This document shows positions 54,159 through 64,000 of a DNA stretch of 64,000 nt, piece by piece (within the stretch, counting starts at the first letter, position 1; each line of letters starts with the position of its first letter). The notes beneath the pieces are model-generated. The model was not told where the DNA came from, ran no database searches, and saw only the letters and a program-made list of their open reading frames with translations. The position numbers and the translations under genes were made by a program. Origin of the DNA: Pseudovirgaria hyperparasitica (Eukaryota; Ascomycota; Dothideomycetes; Acrospermales; Acrospermaceae); contig NW_022985551.1 in the NCBI RefSeq assembly GCF_010093815.1, positions 950,614-1,014,613 of the forward strand, read 5' to 3'.

Positions 54159-55081
54159 CTAGCGAATAATAGTCATCATTGGACAGTCAGTATGGATCGC
54201 TAGGTAGTAAACCGGCGTTATGATGCACATGTCCGACAAGGCCGAGGAATAATCACTCAAGGATGGAATGAACGAAATGCAAGTGACTCTCGGACGGGTT
54301 TCACTGGATGATTGGCAAATATGTAACTTCATTTCTTTTCTGTGGCCGTGCTGTGTGTGTGCTTTGTCCATGGCCATTTCAGCCTCAATATGCGCCCGGC
54401 CTCGTCCGTTATGCCAACAAAACTCTCTCCCCCCAACTCGTATCACCGTATTGATGGTAGTAGCACCTGGAGTAGTAGCAGCGTATGTGGTAAGAACGCA
54501 AGTAAGACCTCGCAACACAAATGGTGGCGCACAATGTATTGCTAGCGCTGTCTGCGTCCGCGACCGTCCCGGCTCGCCCCGTCACTCTAAGGCGTCGTCT
54601 CGTTCGTTGTACGCCTGCGCGACTGCTTTTGATATCCGTCGCATGACCCTGCAAGTGCCCAAACAGAAGAAGCCCATGCACGCGTCCCAACAGTGGAGAT
54701 ATTTCAAAACAGGAGATATCAGATCCATAGATCAAAGAGTTGAGAATAGTACAGATTGCAAGAAGTGAACAGGTTGGTTCGTGATATCATTCCCATATGT
54801 GGATCCTGCCTGGTGTTACGGATCCGACCCTTCCAAATGATGAGTTGGGTGACGCAAAAAACGCCGGAAGGCTACGTTGCGGCGTGCCTGTATGCTTGCT
54901 GGTAGTATAGAGAAAAACAGAAGGAAAGCACAGCGTTTCATTGTGTCGCTGCAAGAAAAATAACAATGGCGCTGTGTGGGGTATCGACAAAACAAAGGTG
55001 CGCTCCAAGACAAGGCAGAGTTCGAGGCGGGGGAAGCTGTCAAACGAGGAAAATGTGACAGATCACCAGCCTGGCTGGACC

Positions 55082-55681
55082 CTACTTGACGAAGCTAAAG
55101 AAGCCTTTGCCCATCATCTTGGTCTTCTTCCTGAGGCTTTTGCCGAACACGGACGAGGGTTTGGCATGTGAGCCAGTTGGTTGGCTGCCGTTGTTGCTAG
55201 ATCCTGACTCCGTCGGACTATCGTCGTCGTCGTCTTGTTCCTCCATGAATTCTGATAGTCGTGAATCGATGGACTGCATGCGTTCCGGGCGGTTGTTGAG
55301 GTACGAGTCGATGCGAGCATTGATGGCTCTGTTCTTTACGCTGTGGGACATTACTGTGATGCTATTGTTGCTCCCCGTTCGTGACAGACTGCCTGACCGG
55401 CTCTCTCGTCGTGTGCTGGACAAGGATGTGGAAGGCTTGCGTGATAGATGGTGACTGCTTGCTGTGGACGGCGTCCGACCTCCGCCGATGATGCGATACG
55501 AGCCATCGTCTGTGTTCCAGCCATCGCACCAAGGACAGAAGTCACAACGGATCTCCCAGCCCTCGAGACCGAGCTTCCGTGTGCAGTTGTCGAGGTTGGT
55601 GGAGTCGCTGCAGGAGCGAACAAGATGATACCAGCGATGCTGGCAGTCGCGACTGGCGACGTTGAGCTCGGCTATACACAT
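55082..55681 (-). CDS. Fungal CxxC zinc-binding-like protein of unknown function
   Basis: Single-exon 199-aa frame. The N-terminal 55 residues hold a cysteine-rich module: MCIAELNVASRDCQHRWYHL, then Cys24, Cys33 and the closely spaced Cys46, Cys49 and Cys52 in CDFCPWCDGW, a likely treble-clef or ribbon zinc site. I know this opening (C-x-H-R-W-Y..C..NL..C..LEGWE..C..CPWC) from a set of uncharacterised filamentous-fungal proteins. Residues 65-190 are Ser/Thr/Arg-rich with an acidic patch (EEQDDDDDSPTE), likely disordered and phosphorylated. The end is basic (KSLRKKTKMMGKGFFSFVK). Reality is supported by cysteine pattern and length. It is the only clear gene in about 11 kb. Confidence 0.78.
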   Translation of the reverse strand: MCIAELNVASRDCQHRWYHLVRSCSDSTNLDNCTRKLGLEGWEIRCDFCPWCDGWNTDDGSYRIIGGGRTPSTASSHHLSRKPSTSLSSTRRESRSGSLSRTGSNNSITVMSHSVKNRAINARIDSYLNNRPERMQSIDSRLSEFMEEQDDDDDSPTESGSSNNGSQPTGSHAKPSSVFGKSLRKKTKMMGKGFFSFVK

Positions 55682-56790
55682 GGCGAGTCTTGGTAAAGTG
55701 GGAGAAGATGCTTGGTATCTTCTAGTGAGGGTAGGGGAAGAAACGGCAAGCTTTTAACAAGGCGTGGCGCCTAGGAATAGCGGTAGCGGTAGCAGGAATC
55801 TTAAGTGATGTAGTCTTGGTAGCCTGCCGGTGATAAGATGCTTAGTCGAGGAGGTGACGTGGAAGGTAAAGACCGGGGGATTGAATAGAGTGGTAGTGGT
55901 AATACTGGTCTGGTATTGGTGACGGAACCGGTGTAGAGGATAGTTGGATGGCCGCGACAGGATGGATGCAAGCTTAGCATTTAGATGTTTATGAGTAGTA
56001 GCCGGATCGTCAGGTCCGCACCGATGAGGCAGGTCTGTGGGGTCGGAGAGATGGTTTGACTGGCTGGACTACTGGATCGTTGGGCCGAAAAGTGCGATTA
56101 TGCGATATTGGGGGTCGCGCACGCACAGATATTGTTTCCGTTCTTGTACTGCTGCAAAGGTTGCGCGGCTTATCAGTTGCTGTCTTGTCGGATTAATCGG
56201 AGCAACGGCTGAAGGAGGGGGGGGACACTATTATCAGGAGTGTGCCTAATGCGCTGCTGCTGATGGCTCAGCAAGACGCCAAGAATGGCGATGCTTTGTG
56301 ATGCCTGGCCGTGATGGTGTTGCACTTATGCAGGCTGCTGCCGAGCTCGCCTGTTCTCCTTCCAAGAGCTGCTAGACGCAGACGCACGTGTATATTGCTG
56401 ACGATACACTCCCCTTACAAAGCTTTGAAGAAGCAATACAGATTTGAGACAGTAACACGGCACGTCTCGTTGGTGGCAGATGCACCTGGACTTGCACTTG
56501 CACTTCAGGCGGGTCGGGGCGGATAAGAAGCAAGTTTGTTGATGGCGGCAAGATTTGCGTTGAAGATTTGGTTGATAGGTGTATATATCGTGGATGGTCG
56601 GGTTGGTATGATGACGAGGGACGACAGACGGTTGGGTGATATAGTCCGAGATGAAACAAGCCGTTCAACGAGGACGAGCGAGTAGAGGTTGAATTATGAT
56701 TATCGGACGGAACAGGAAAGATGGGACCTGGTGTGGTTTTGAGGCGTGGGATTTGAAGAGATGGCCTTTCTCTTCCAGCGATGACAACAA

Positions 56791-56832
56791 GGGGGAGGGG
56801 GAGGGGGAGCGCAAGGGAAAGTTTTGGGGGGG
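56791..56832 (+). repeat. G-rich tract with four or more G-runs
   Basis: Three G5 runs separated by single A bases, then GGG and a G7 run within 42 bp: it matches the G3+N1-7 quadruplex pattern on this strand for the first part. Confidence 0.75.
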
Positions 56833-57145
56833 CAGAATGTGACGGGAGGTGGTAGGTTCTTTATCATGAATTATTAGCAGGGAGGGCGTGGTGTAGGAAC
56901 TCCCTTGGCCAAATTGCGCTCCACCTGCCTAGACATCAGAGCAAAGTGCTACAGTACTTACTGTAGCCAGGTATGTGTATTAAAGGCACTGGGACCCGGC
57001 ACTGGCACTATTCTCCCTCTCCCCCCCTGTACTTGGGCAAGTCGGGCACGTTTTACTGCTCGAAACGGCACGAAACAGCAACAGAAGGACGCCAGACGCC
57101 AGCGGGCGGCGGGGGAGAATGGCAAGCTTAAGTTAGGTGCGGACC

Positions 57146-57205
57146 GGGGGGGGGGACCGGGGGGACGGGGGCGTCTCTGGGGCGTCTCTAGGGCGTGTCC
57201 AGGGC
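57146..57205 (+). repeat. G-run cluster and GGGCGTCTC(T) repeats
   Basis: A G10 run, G6 and G5 runs separated by ACC and AC lie at 57146-57171, followed directly by three imperfect copies of GGGCGTCTCTgg/a (about 57168-57200). Confidence 0.7.
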
Positions 57206-60200
57206 TAAAACAGTGGGAAGCTGTAGCTGGACCAGCCACGCGAGCGAGCGGTGGACGCGCGGGACATGGACTGTTTGTTGGACATGACTGCCAACTGCCC
57301 CCCTAATTAGCTGCAATACAGGAGAATCTGGCTGACTCTTGGTCCGCCAAGTCCTCCATCCTCTCCCCGCGGCCGGGCGTCACCCTCCCCCCCAAAACAA
57401 CCAAAATTCCTTGATCTCTTGGCTCTATCCCGGGCACCTCGCATACCTCCAGAGCAAGACACGTACCCGCTGTGCGACATCTCTGTCTCTGCTTCGTCCG
57501 TGTTGCTGATGTCTTGTGTAATCAGTGTGTCTGCAAACTCATATGACTGTGGTGAGTACTCTGTTGTTGTTCATTTTCCAGGGATTCTCGGACATGGCAT
57601 GGTGGTGGGATTGTGAGATGCCTAGGGCCCCGGCCAATGCCAAGCTGCCAGGACGCCCTCCAGCTTTCTCTACTCTTCTCTACTGTTCTGCTACTGTACT
57701 GTGTGTGTGTAGAGAGAGCGAGAGAGAGAAAGTCTTGGCCTGTTGGAGTTGGAGTCTTGGAATTGCAGACGCGTGGTCGAGGTCTAAGCGCCTCCGTTCC
57801 ACTCCACTCGCTCCACTCTTCTTACTGGCCCGCGCCGCCGCACTGAACCTTTTTCTGTCGACTTTCCTCACCGCAACCTTTGGCTTCACTGGGGCCTGAG
57901 TCATCTATGCTTTAATCATGTTCGTCCGTGTTTTTCTGTGTTGCCTATCCTACACCTCCCGTACGCCGGCTTTCCGAAACGTGTGCTTATTATTGGCCTT
58001 CCAACTCTCAAAAAGGTTTTCCTCTTTTAGATCATCGCGCCTCCTGCCAGTGCGCTCAGATCCCAGCTGTGTGACATGGTGGAAGTTGCGTTTGTTGCTG
58101 TATCTTATGTCCACTCTTTCCTCCCCATCAGAGCATGCCGGCATTAGCAGACCACTTCTGACTAGGGTCCCATGTCCCCTGGTTTGTCCGTGAGCACCGA
58201 TTGCAACACGCCGTCAGGCCGCAGTGGACGGTTCAGTGGCTTGTCGCATGTCGTGGCGCTCCCGTGACAAGATGCCGGAGCACGACGAAGATCACACACG
58301 GGTCCAGACTCCTCTTTAGACGAGATGAGGTCGAGAGGGCGTCTGCAATAGAGCGTACATCGATATACCACAGCTCCGCGAGGCTGTCACTGCCAAGATA
58401 AGAACCGAAAGTCTTGAGGACCAGTGCTCATAGAGACAGCTCAGTGGCGCGTACTACACCTCCAGATGGCAGAATGTACACAGAAACGCTCAGAATGATG
58501 TCCGTCCCTCCGTCCCTCCCTCATCTCTGGGTCTCCACTTCATTTCCTCTCCGCCGCGCTCAGACCGCCCTAATTGTTCCAACGGCATTCTGCACACGAG
58601 TCACGGCACATGGAATCTCTGATCTTCACCAACTCTGCTGTTTGTGGAAACACCGTCTTCTCGATGATGTCTCACTTGAACCAACACCATATACTGTGTG
58701 TCTCTATAAAGTGTTGAAAGTACTCTACTCCCGCGCACCATCCAATAGCGGGCAACAATAAATAGTTAGGACCTGAGCGTATTAAGTCGCAACCCGGTCG
58801 GACAAACTTAGAGCGTAACTCCATAGCTGGGGCTGAGTGCTGTTATCATTTTCTCCGAGAGGATTCAATGATTACAAGCACCAGGCCCATAGCATGCATA
58901 GCTGGTAAGCAGGTGGTGCTATCCATTTCAAAGCCATTAAGGACTTTTCTAGACAATAGCTTCTACAAAACTGTTGTTCGAATTTAGCTCATCTCTTTCT
59001 CCCACGCACAGACAGTCGGTCGGCCGAGATGTAAGTTGTCCCAATTTTTACAATGACTCGAAACCCAGCCAGACCACAAGTTCGTATCGATGTATGTAAG
59101 TATAGCAAGGGAATGAAATCAGTCGCGACGAGCCAAGCGACAGCTCCCAACTCCTTGGACGGCAGGCGCACTCAAGGTGTGGATGTTGACTTATGTCATC
59201 AGCCGTAACGGGACGGCACGCTCTAACTTCATCCACCAGCCGGTTTTCCCTGTCTTTAGATCTACAAACTCCATCACTGCTGCATGTCCTCCTCTTTGAC
59301 CGACCTTTTGAGTCTTGACAGCCACCAACAACGATGACTTATCCAGATATCTCCGATGCCACCTGCGCATTGTGTTCCACTCTGCTCCATCACTGCACTT
59401 TTGCCAGTCTACTGCCCGATTCCTGGTTACAACAGCGTCATGCTTTGATGCGGAGACCCACCGTATCACCTTGAATTTACTTACAAGCCCTCAACACCAG
59501 TCGCGCTTCGTTTCAAGATAACCTCTATGTGTTCTACATGCCTGATGTCAATGCTTAGAAGTCTGCCATCAGCAGAATCTGGACGCAGGATCTCTCCCTG
59601 TCACTTCTTACAACAAAGATAACAGGCAATCGCGGCGATCCTTAGCTGACTTGATCGAGATGCCTGCGGGAATCGTACGCACAATCTTGGCATACACTCC
59701 TCAACATCAGTATACGTCCGTCAGTGATCTTCCAGGGATTATCGTTCATTCGCAACGCTTAAAAGGAATGGCCTGGCGAAAACTGCTCTCTGGGAACCCT
59801 GTCTTCGCGCTGCCTCAATGTCTGGGATTGTTATGGGAATTAGAACTAGCCCACCATCTCAGGACAAGCATCGACGTCTGATGATCATCGCATATGACAT
59901 TCCCACTGTCCAGGCCAGGATCCGAAGTCGTCACGGGTTGCAGCAGTTTCGTATATATTACGACACCATCCGTTCCGGCAGAGTGGTATTGCAGCGGAAT
60001 TACCGACCTCTGTCGAATGAGCATCAGCGCTACCTACTTAATCAAGCAAATAGTACGTATTGGCGGGGGCGGAGTCGTCTACGGGCCTGCCAAGCCAAAG
60101 TCAAGACTTTCAAGTGTCCGCTGGGCACGCATGAGCTGCACATTGCTGCACATCAGCCGAGAACATGCTCGTCCTCGGCCGGGCTTCTCTCCAAGTCCAA

Positions 60201-60767
60201 CCTCCCTCTTCCCCAGTGCCCAACGATGGCACCGCACCTGGCCAAGTGCAAGAATCGGTACCTATAATCATATCATCTCTCTATGATGTGACGCATACAG
60301 CTGCTACGTCTTCCAAGCTCTGTACGACCTGTGCGTGGCTTGTCAATCCAACCCTGCATGTAATTATGCCTACAAGACCTGGCAACGACGAGATCTTCCA
60401 TCGTCAATAACGGCTATGCTTGCTGCTGCCTATAATCACAATCCGATCACTATCAGAGTTGCACACATCCTATGCGCCATCACAAGTTCACAACTGTCCT
60501 TCCCGAATGGCCAAGACCCGTCGCTTATCTTTGCCAATGAGAGGCCATGTTACCGGGAACGGTCAAGCCTGAACTTGGAATTTATCTTGCTTTTCTCCGA
60601 TTCTTTTTCTTACCGCCTTGTGTCTTCCTATCAGATCAAACAGTAGACGACCCTGGCTCGCGCCAACAGCTCCCTCTGCCTATTTCATTCAATTCGTTGT
60701 CGAAAACAACCCGATGCATGCAACCGACTATCTACATGCACTCATCTTGAAAATTATTTGGCACCTC

Positions 60768-62108
60768 TCATGAATGCATCAGTCGTAGGCATTTGATTAG
60801 ATCGCCAGTCACCCCCATTGCAGTCACATCGCCACCTGCCCTGCGAGGAGTAAGTGTCAAGTTTCGGTGCTAGAGTCTCGGCTCTTGATTTATCACTTAC
60901 CCAGCGCCTTGAATGATCAAAGGGTTCTCCCCATACCGCGCGGTATAGAAGCTAATGATGTTGTCACTACCCTTGAGTGCTGCGATTGGGTGTGATGCGT
61001 CAAATCTGGTGAGGGTGTCGTCAGCCTCCTGCGTTCCTTCCTCAGCAGCGGTGGAAATACTTCTCTAAGCCAACCTTTACCTCTTTCTTGCCGACGTCGA
61101 TACTTCCAACGAACCTGACAACCTTACCCTCAGCTGCAGCTTCTTTCTTCAATTTCTCCATTTCCCCGTCATATTCACCCAGCTTTTGCATAAACTCGTC
61201 CCCAGTCTTGCACGATTCCAATGCTGTTGGGATCAAGCTTTGAACAGGGAAGCTTGTGGGACTTTCCACAGGTAGGCCAGCTAGACGAGCGAGGATGGTC
61301 AGTTTGCGTGCCACATCTAAGCCATTCAGATCATCGCGGGGATCAGGCTCAGTGTATCCCAAATCCTTGGCCTTCTTCACTTCGGCGGAAAATGATCCAC
61401 CGCCTCCGCCAACGGGCATGAAACTATTGAAAAGGAAGCTCATAGTGCCCGAGAAAACACCTTCAATCTTCCGCACCTCGTCTCCTGTCTCGACAAGCTC
61501 CTTCAGCGTCGAGATGACCGGAAGCCCGGCGCCAACACTGCTCTCGTGATAGATCCAACCACCCTTCCCATCCCCATTTCTCGCTGAAGCATATATATCC
61601 TTCCACAACGCATAGCTACTCGAAAATGCCTTCTTGTTAGGCGTGACAATGCTAATGCCTTGCTTCAGAAAGGAGGGATAGCTGTCCGCCCACTCCTGGT
61701 TGCTTGTATTGTCAATCAATACCACAGGCTCATCCGCCTTAGCCAGAAACTCCAGCACATCGGCGGGACTCTTCGCCGACGTGCTGGAAGTCTGTAGCTG
61801 CTCTTCCCAAGTGCTCAGACTGAGCGGCTGGTACGTGGGGCTGTAAATCAGCTTCTTACTGGTGGAAAGCAATACCAGCGAGAAGTATGTAGGTGCAGCG
61901 TGCGATTGCGACAGTCGTGATGCCAGCGTCTTCAATTGCGTCAGAAAGCACTTCCCGACTCCTCCCGCGCCTATATCAAGTCAAGTCAGTGGACCTGTTT
62001 CATAACAAGAGCATTCGGGATGGAGGGTTCGGGCTGCAAACATGCAGGTTTGCGGAGTGAGACCGGCGTACCTATGACGGCAATGAATATCTGCCGGGGT
62101 CCTGGCAT
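60768..62108 (-). CDS. HOM6: Homoserine dehydrogenase
   Basis: Converts aspartate semialdehyde to homoserine with NAD(P)H, on the way to threonine, methionine and isoleucine. Four exons on the minus strand, 62108-62072, 61970-61061, 61005-60901 and 60840-60768 (introns 101, 55 and 60 nt), give 374 aa. The N-terminal splice makes IAVIGAGGVGKCFLTQL, the Rossmann dinucleotide site. Core blocks follow: VVLIDNTSN, GISIVTPNKKAFSS, ESSVGAGLPVISTLKEL, IEGVFSGTMSFLFN, GYTEPDPRDDLNGLDVARKL. The third exon gives FDASHPIAALKGSDNIISF and the last IIQGAGAGGDVTAMGVTGDLIK. Length equals yeast Hom6 (359 aa) plus a short loop. All catalytic segments (Lys in TPNKKAF, Asp/Lys near DLNGLDVARK) are present. Skipping any small exon would truncate the fold. 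Confidence 0.95.
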
Positions 62109-64000
62109 AGTGGTGAGTTTCCTGTCGTTGAGAGACTTTCGATTGGATCTTGAGTGGGTTTGTTGAGTGCAGAGTGCTGGCGTGATGTTTCTTTTATACG
62201 CTTGAACAAGAAAGTAGCAAGACCCTGGTTGGCAATGCTTGACCGATGATGAGGAGCAGGGGCAGGTGAGCTTGAAGTGCAATGTGTGGTGTTTTGGGCA
62301 GAAAAGATGTGATGATGGGAATGTATGTGGGATAGTGGGGTGGGTCCTGAGCTTGAGCTTGACCCCGCCTGCATCATCATCATGGTCCCCTCGTCCTCGA
62401 GAGCTGCCCACGAGCACCAGAATGGAAAAGGATTTCCCATATGACACCTGAGGCGCCGCGGTCGTACGGAAGTCTCCAGCAAACCTCAATCGTCTATCCT
62501 TCGCAGTACCTTCCGACCTGTAGTTGATCACCTAGCCCCGTTCTGGCACTATACAAACATCTCTATGACCCTCTCGACAACACCATCACCAGATGGCCAA
62601 AAATCCCGCACCATACCTTACTGTGTACTGCTCGATACATAGCCTCGAGCTGTTACAGCGGATACCGCACCGAAGAAGGGCCCTGCGTAACTGCTTACCG
62701 TCGCCTTGTCATCCCCCATGTTGACCAAGCACGAAATACACAGTCCCATTGGACAATGACAATTATCAGAGTGAACACCGACACCACGGACCTGCGCCGC
62801 CGGGATTCCAGCGGCACAGTATGACCATGTATAAGCTGTGAACAGATCAGCATCAACAGCAAATACACGGCTCTATGTGAGCGAATTTTAAATTGCATGA
62901 CCCCCAACAAAGTCTCCCATCTCTCTCTCGCAGTAAGTCTGACCCTTTTGGGAAACCGTCCTCCCAACAACACAAATCATCTAATGGCATTCGACAGAAC
63001 CTCGAATTGATCCGTTCGTATGGTGGCAAGATGTACGTCTTTCCGCTCAACACCCCACGTCTCGGCGTAACAGACCTCTTCGTCCGGCTCTCGCATGCTC
63101 GGTCATTAGTCGGCTGCATATACTCGCCACTCCTGCCCCCGCGAAAGGACATTCGAGGTTCCGCTGGTAGTGTTAGGACGATGAACTTATGGCGTTGGGG
63201 TTCTGCCGGCGGGTTTATGCAACGTGAGACTCTGGAGCATCGAGTATGCCCGAGCGAGAGGACTGCTAGATTGTGAGAGGGACGGTCCAGATAGACGGTA
63301 CATCTAATCCTGTATCAGCATGCATGCATGGCCTGAGTCATGTCTCTTGGCCGGAAAATGCTCTAATTATGACACGTGCTCGTGGGACCGAGATGCAGAC
63401 TGCTCGTGTCGGGGCATGGCGATGGTAGCAGGTGACCTATGACTATCTGATTAAGGGGCTATGGGATAAGATTAGCTGTATCGTAGTATTATCAAAAACT
63501 CAAGCTAGGTCTGATGCATGCACGTGTTCCCTTGGCTGTTCCAGAAAGATAATGCATGCGAATGCATACGTGCAGTCTATTCCCATCTATATATTCACCC
63601 GTGAGAGTGCCGGTGTGTATTTATCAGTATCAAGCGCGATTTAGATCTAGATAACCTTCTGAATGCACTCCTTTCTTCACACTTCCTTCCTTTCTACCAA
63701 CTCATGAAAGACCGGTCTTGTGTGATGGATAGATGGACATATCAGCACCCATGCTCCAGTCAACTGGCTGCTGTATAGTGTGACCGTTCATACTAAACAA
63801 CTCAACAAGACGTCCTCATGCTATAGAGAGGGAGATATTTTCCAGGCCGTCTCCCTGGCATACTGAATAGTCCCAACTTATCTGCCAAACCAACTCCCTC
63901 CCTCCCTTCACAAAACAGCGATAGTCCGGACCCCCTTGTAGTCGGCCCAGTCAGGAAGGTATAGCCGCCTGACTAGCCTTCAAAGCCCCAATGACCGTCA
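62109..64000. other. Intergenic, right edge; promoter then no supported gene
   Basis: Begins with the promoter of homoserine dehydrogenase. Overlapping small frames near 62850-63280 on both strands carry no motif. At the extreme right a possible terminal exon of a gene outside the window lies on the minus strand (63968-63908, preceded by a TCAG acceptor and ending in TGA); it is too short to trust. Confidence 0.45.

Larger units (their letters stand above)
49588..55081. other. Gene-poor, microsatellite-rich region
   Basis: About 5.5 kb with no supported gene. All frames over 100 codons are made of simple repeats or lie opposite one another. Base composition is mixed, not AT-rich, so this is not RIP-type DNA. 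Many short tandem repeats are listed separately. Homopurine runs, CT/TG-rich stretches and long GT-rich patches alternate. It could be long untranslated or promoter DNA, or non-coding transcripts. Confidence 0.6.
55682..60767. other. Gene-poor region with G-rich tracts
   Basis: About 5.1 kb without a supported gene, apart from the promoter of the CxxC gene at its left end and the 3' UTR of homoserine dehydrogenase at its right. Short frames near 57.5-58.2 kb and 59.8-60.3 kb overlap on several frames and show no motif. G-runs and a triplicated 12-bp unit are listed separately. Confidence 0.55.

Noticed and set aside
59640-60290. Overlapping frames of 76-149 codons
   Set aside because: Three frames are open at once with no motif; typical of GC-balanced intergenic DNA.

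Overview
The window reads as a gene-rich to gene-poor stretch of a filamentous ascomycete chromosome (Pezizomycotina, most likely a Dothideomycete; class is inference). Reasons: introns are short (46-146 nt, mostly about 50-60), with GT..AG ends and CTGAC/CTAAC-like branch points. The genes are typical fungal ones: fungal pantothenate kinase, Tof1/Swi1, Arp9, Gdt1, homoserine dehydrogenase, a DUF7025-type AAA ATPase and a TRF/Taz1-like Myb protein. One AT-rich, TpA-rich block looks like the product of repeat-induced point mutation (RIP). I found no tRNA, rRNA, CRISPR array or prokaryotic-style operon.

Layout. 1-17 kb: hypoxanthine/xanthine phosphoribosyltransferase (+); NmrA-like dehydrogenase-fold regulator (-) divergent from an amidase (+); a CorA-like Mg transporter (-) tail-to-tail with the amidase and divergent from a AAA+ ATPase (+); mitochondrial glycine decarboxylase P-protein (+); a small secreted four-cysteine protein (-). 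17-28 kb: an orphan 418-aa protein with a PD-(D/E)XK-like core (+); a LITAF-domain protein (-) with an extra partial copy of its last exon just downstream; pantothenate kinase (+); a secreted haem peroxidase (+). 28-47 kb: Gdt1-type Golgi Mn/Ca exchanger (-), divergent from a Myb/telobox telomere-type protein (+); guanine deaminase (+); Arp9 (+); a hypervirulence-associated TUDOR-domain protein (+); a 69-aa conserved small protein with two 5'UTR introns (+); 3-hydroxyacyl-CoA dehydrogenase (-), divergent from the fork-protection factor Tof1/Swi1 (+). 47-64 kb: a RIP-like AT-rich relic; an APH-fold kinase (+); then about 11 kb of microsatellite-rich DNA with only one recognisable gene (a CxxC-type fungal protein, -); homoserine dehydrogenase (-); and an apparently empty right end.

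How the genes relate. Most are unconnected housekeeping genes. Loose themes are purine salvage and breakdown (phosphoribosyltransferase, guanine deaminase), amino-acid and CoA metabolism (glycine cleavage, homoserine dehydrogenase, pantothenate kinase, beta-oxidation dehydrogenase), possible nitrogen use (NmrA-like/amidase pair) and chromosome maintenance (telobox protein, Arp9, TUDOR protein and Tof1 within 16 kb). I see no secondary-metabolite cluster. Exon models were built by hand and keep reading frame through to a stop. Starts are the least certain part.
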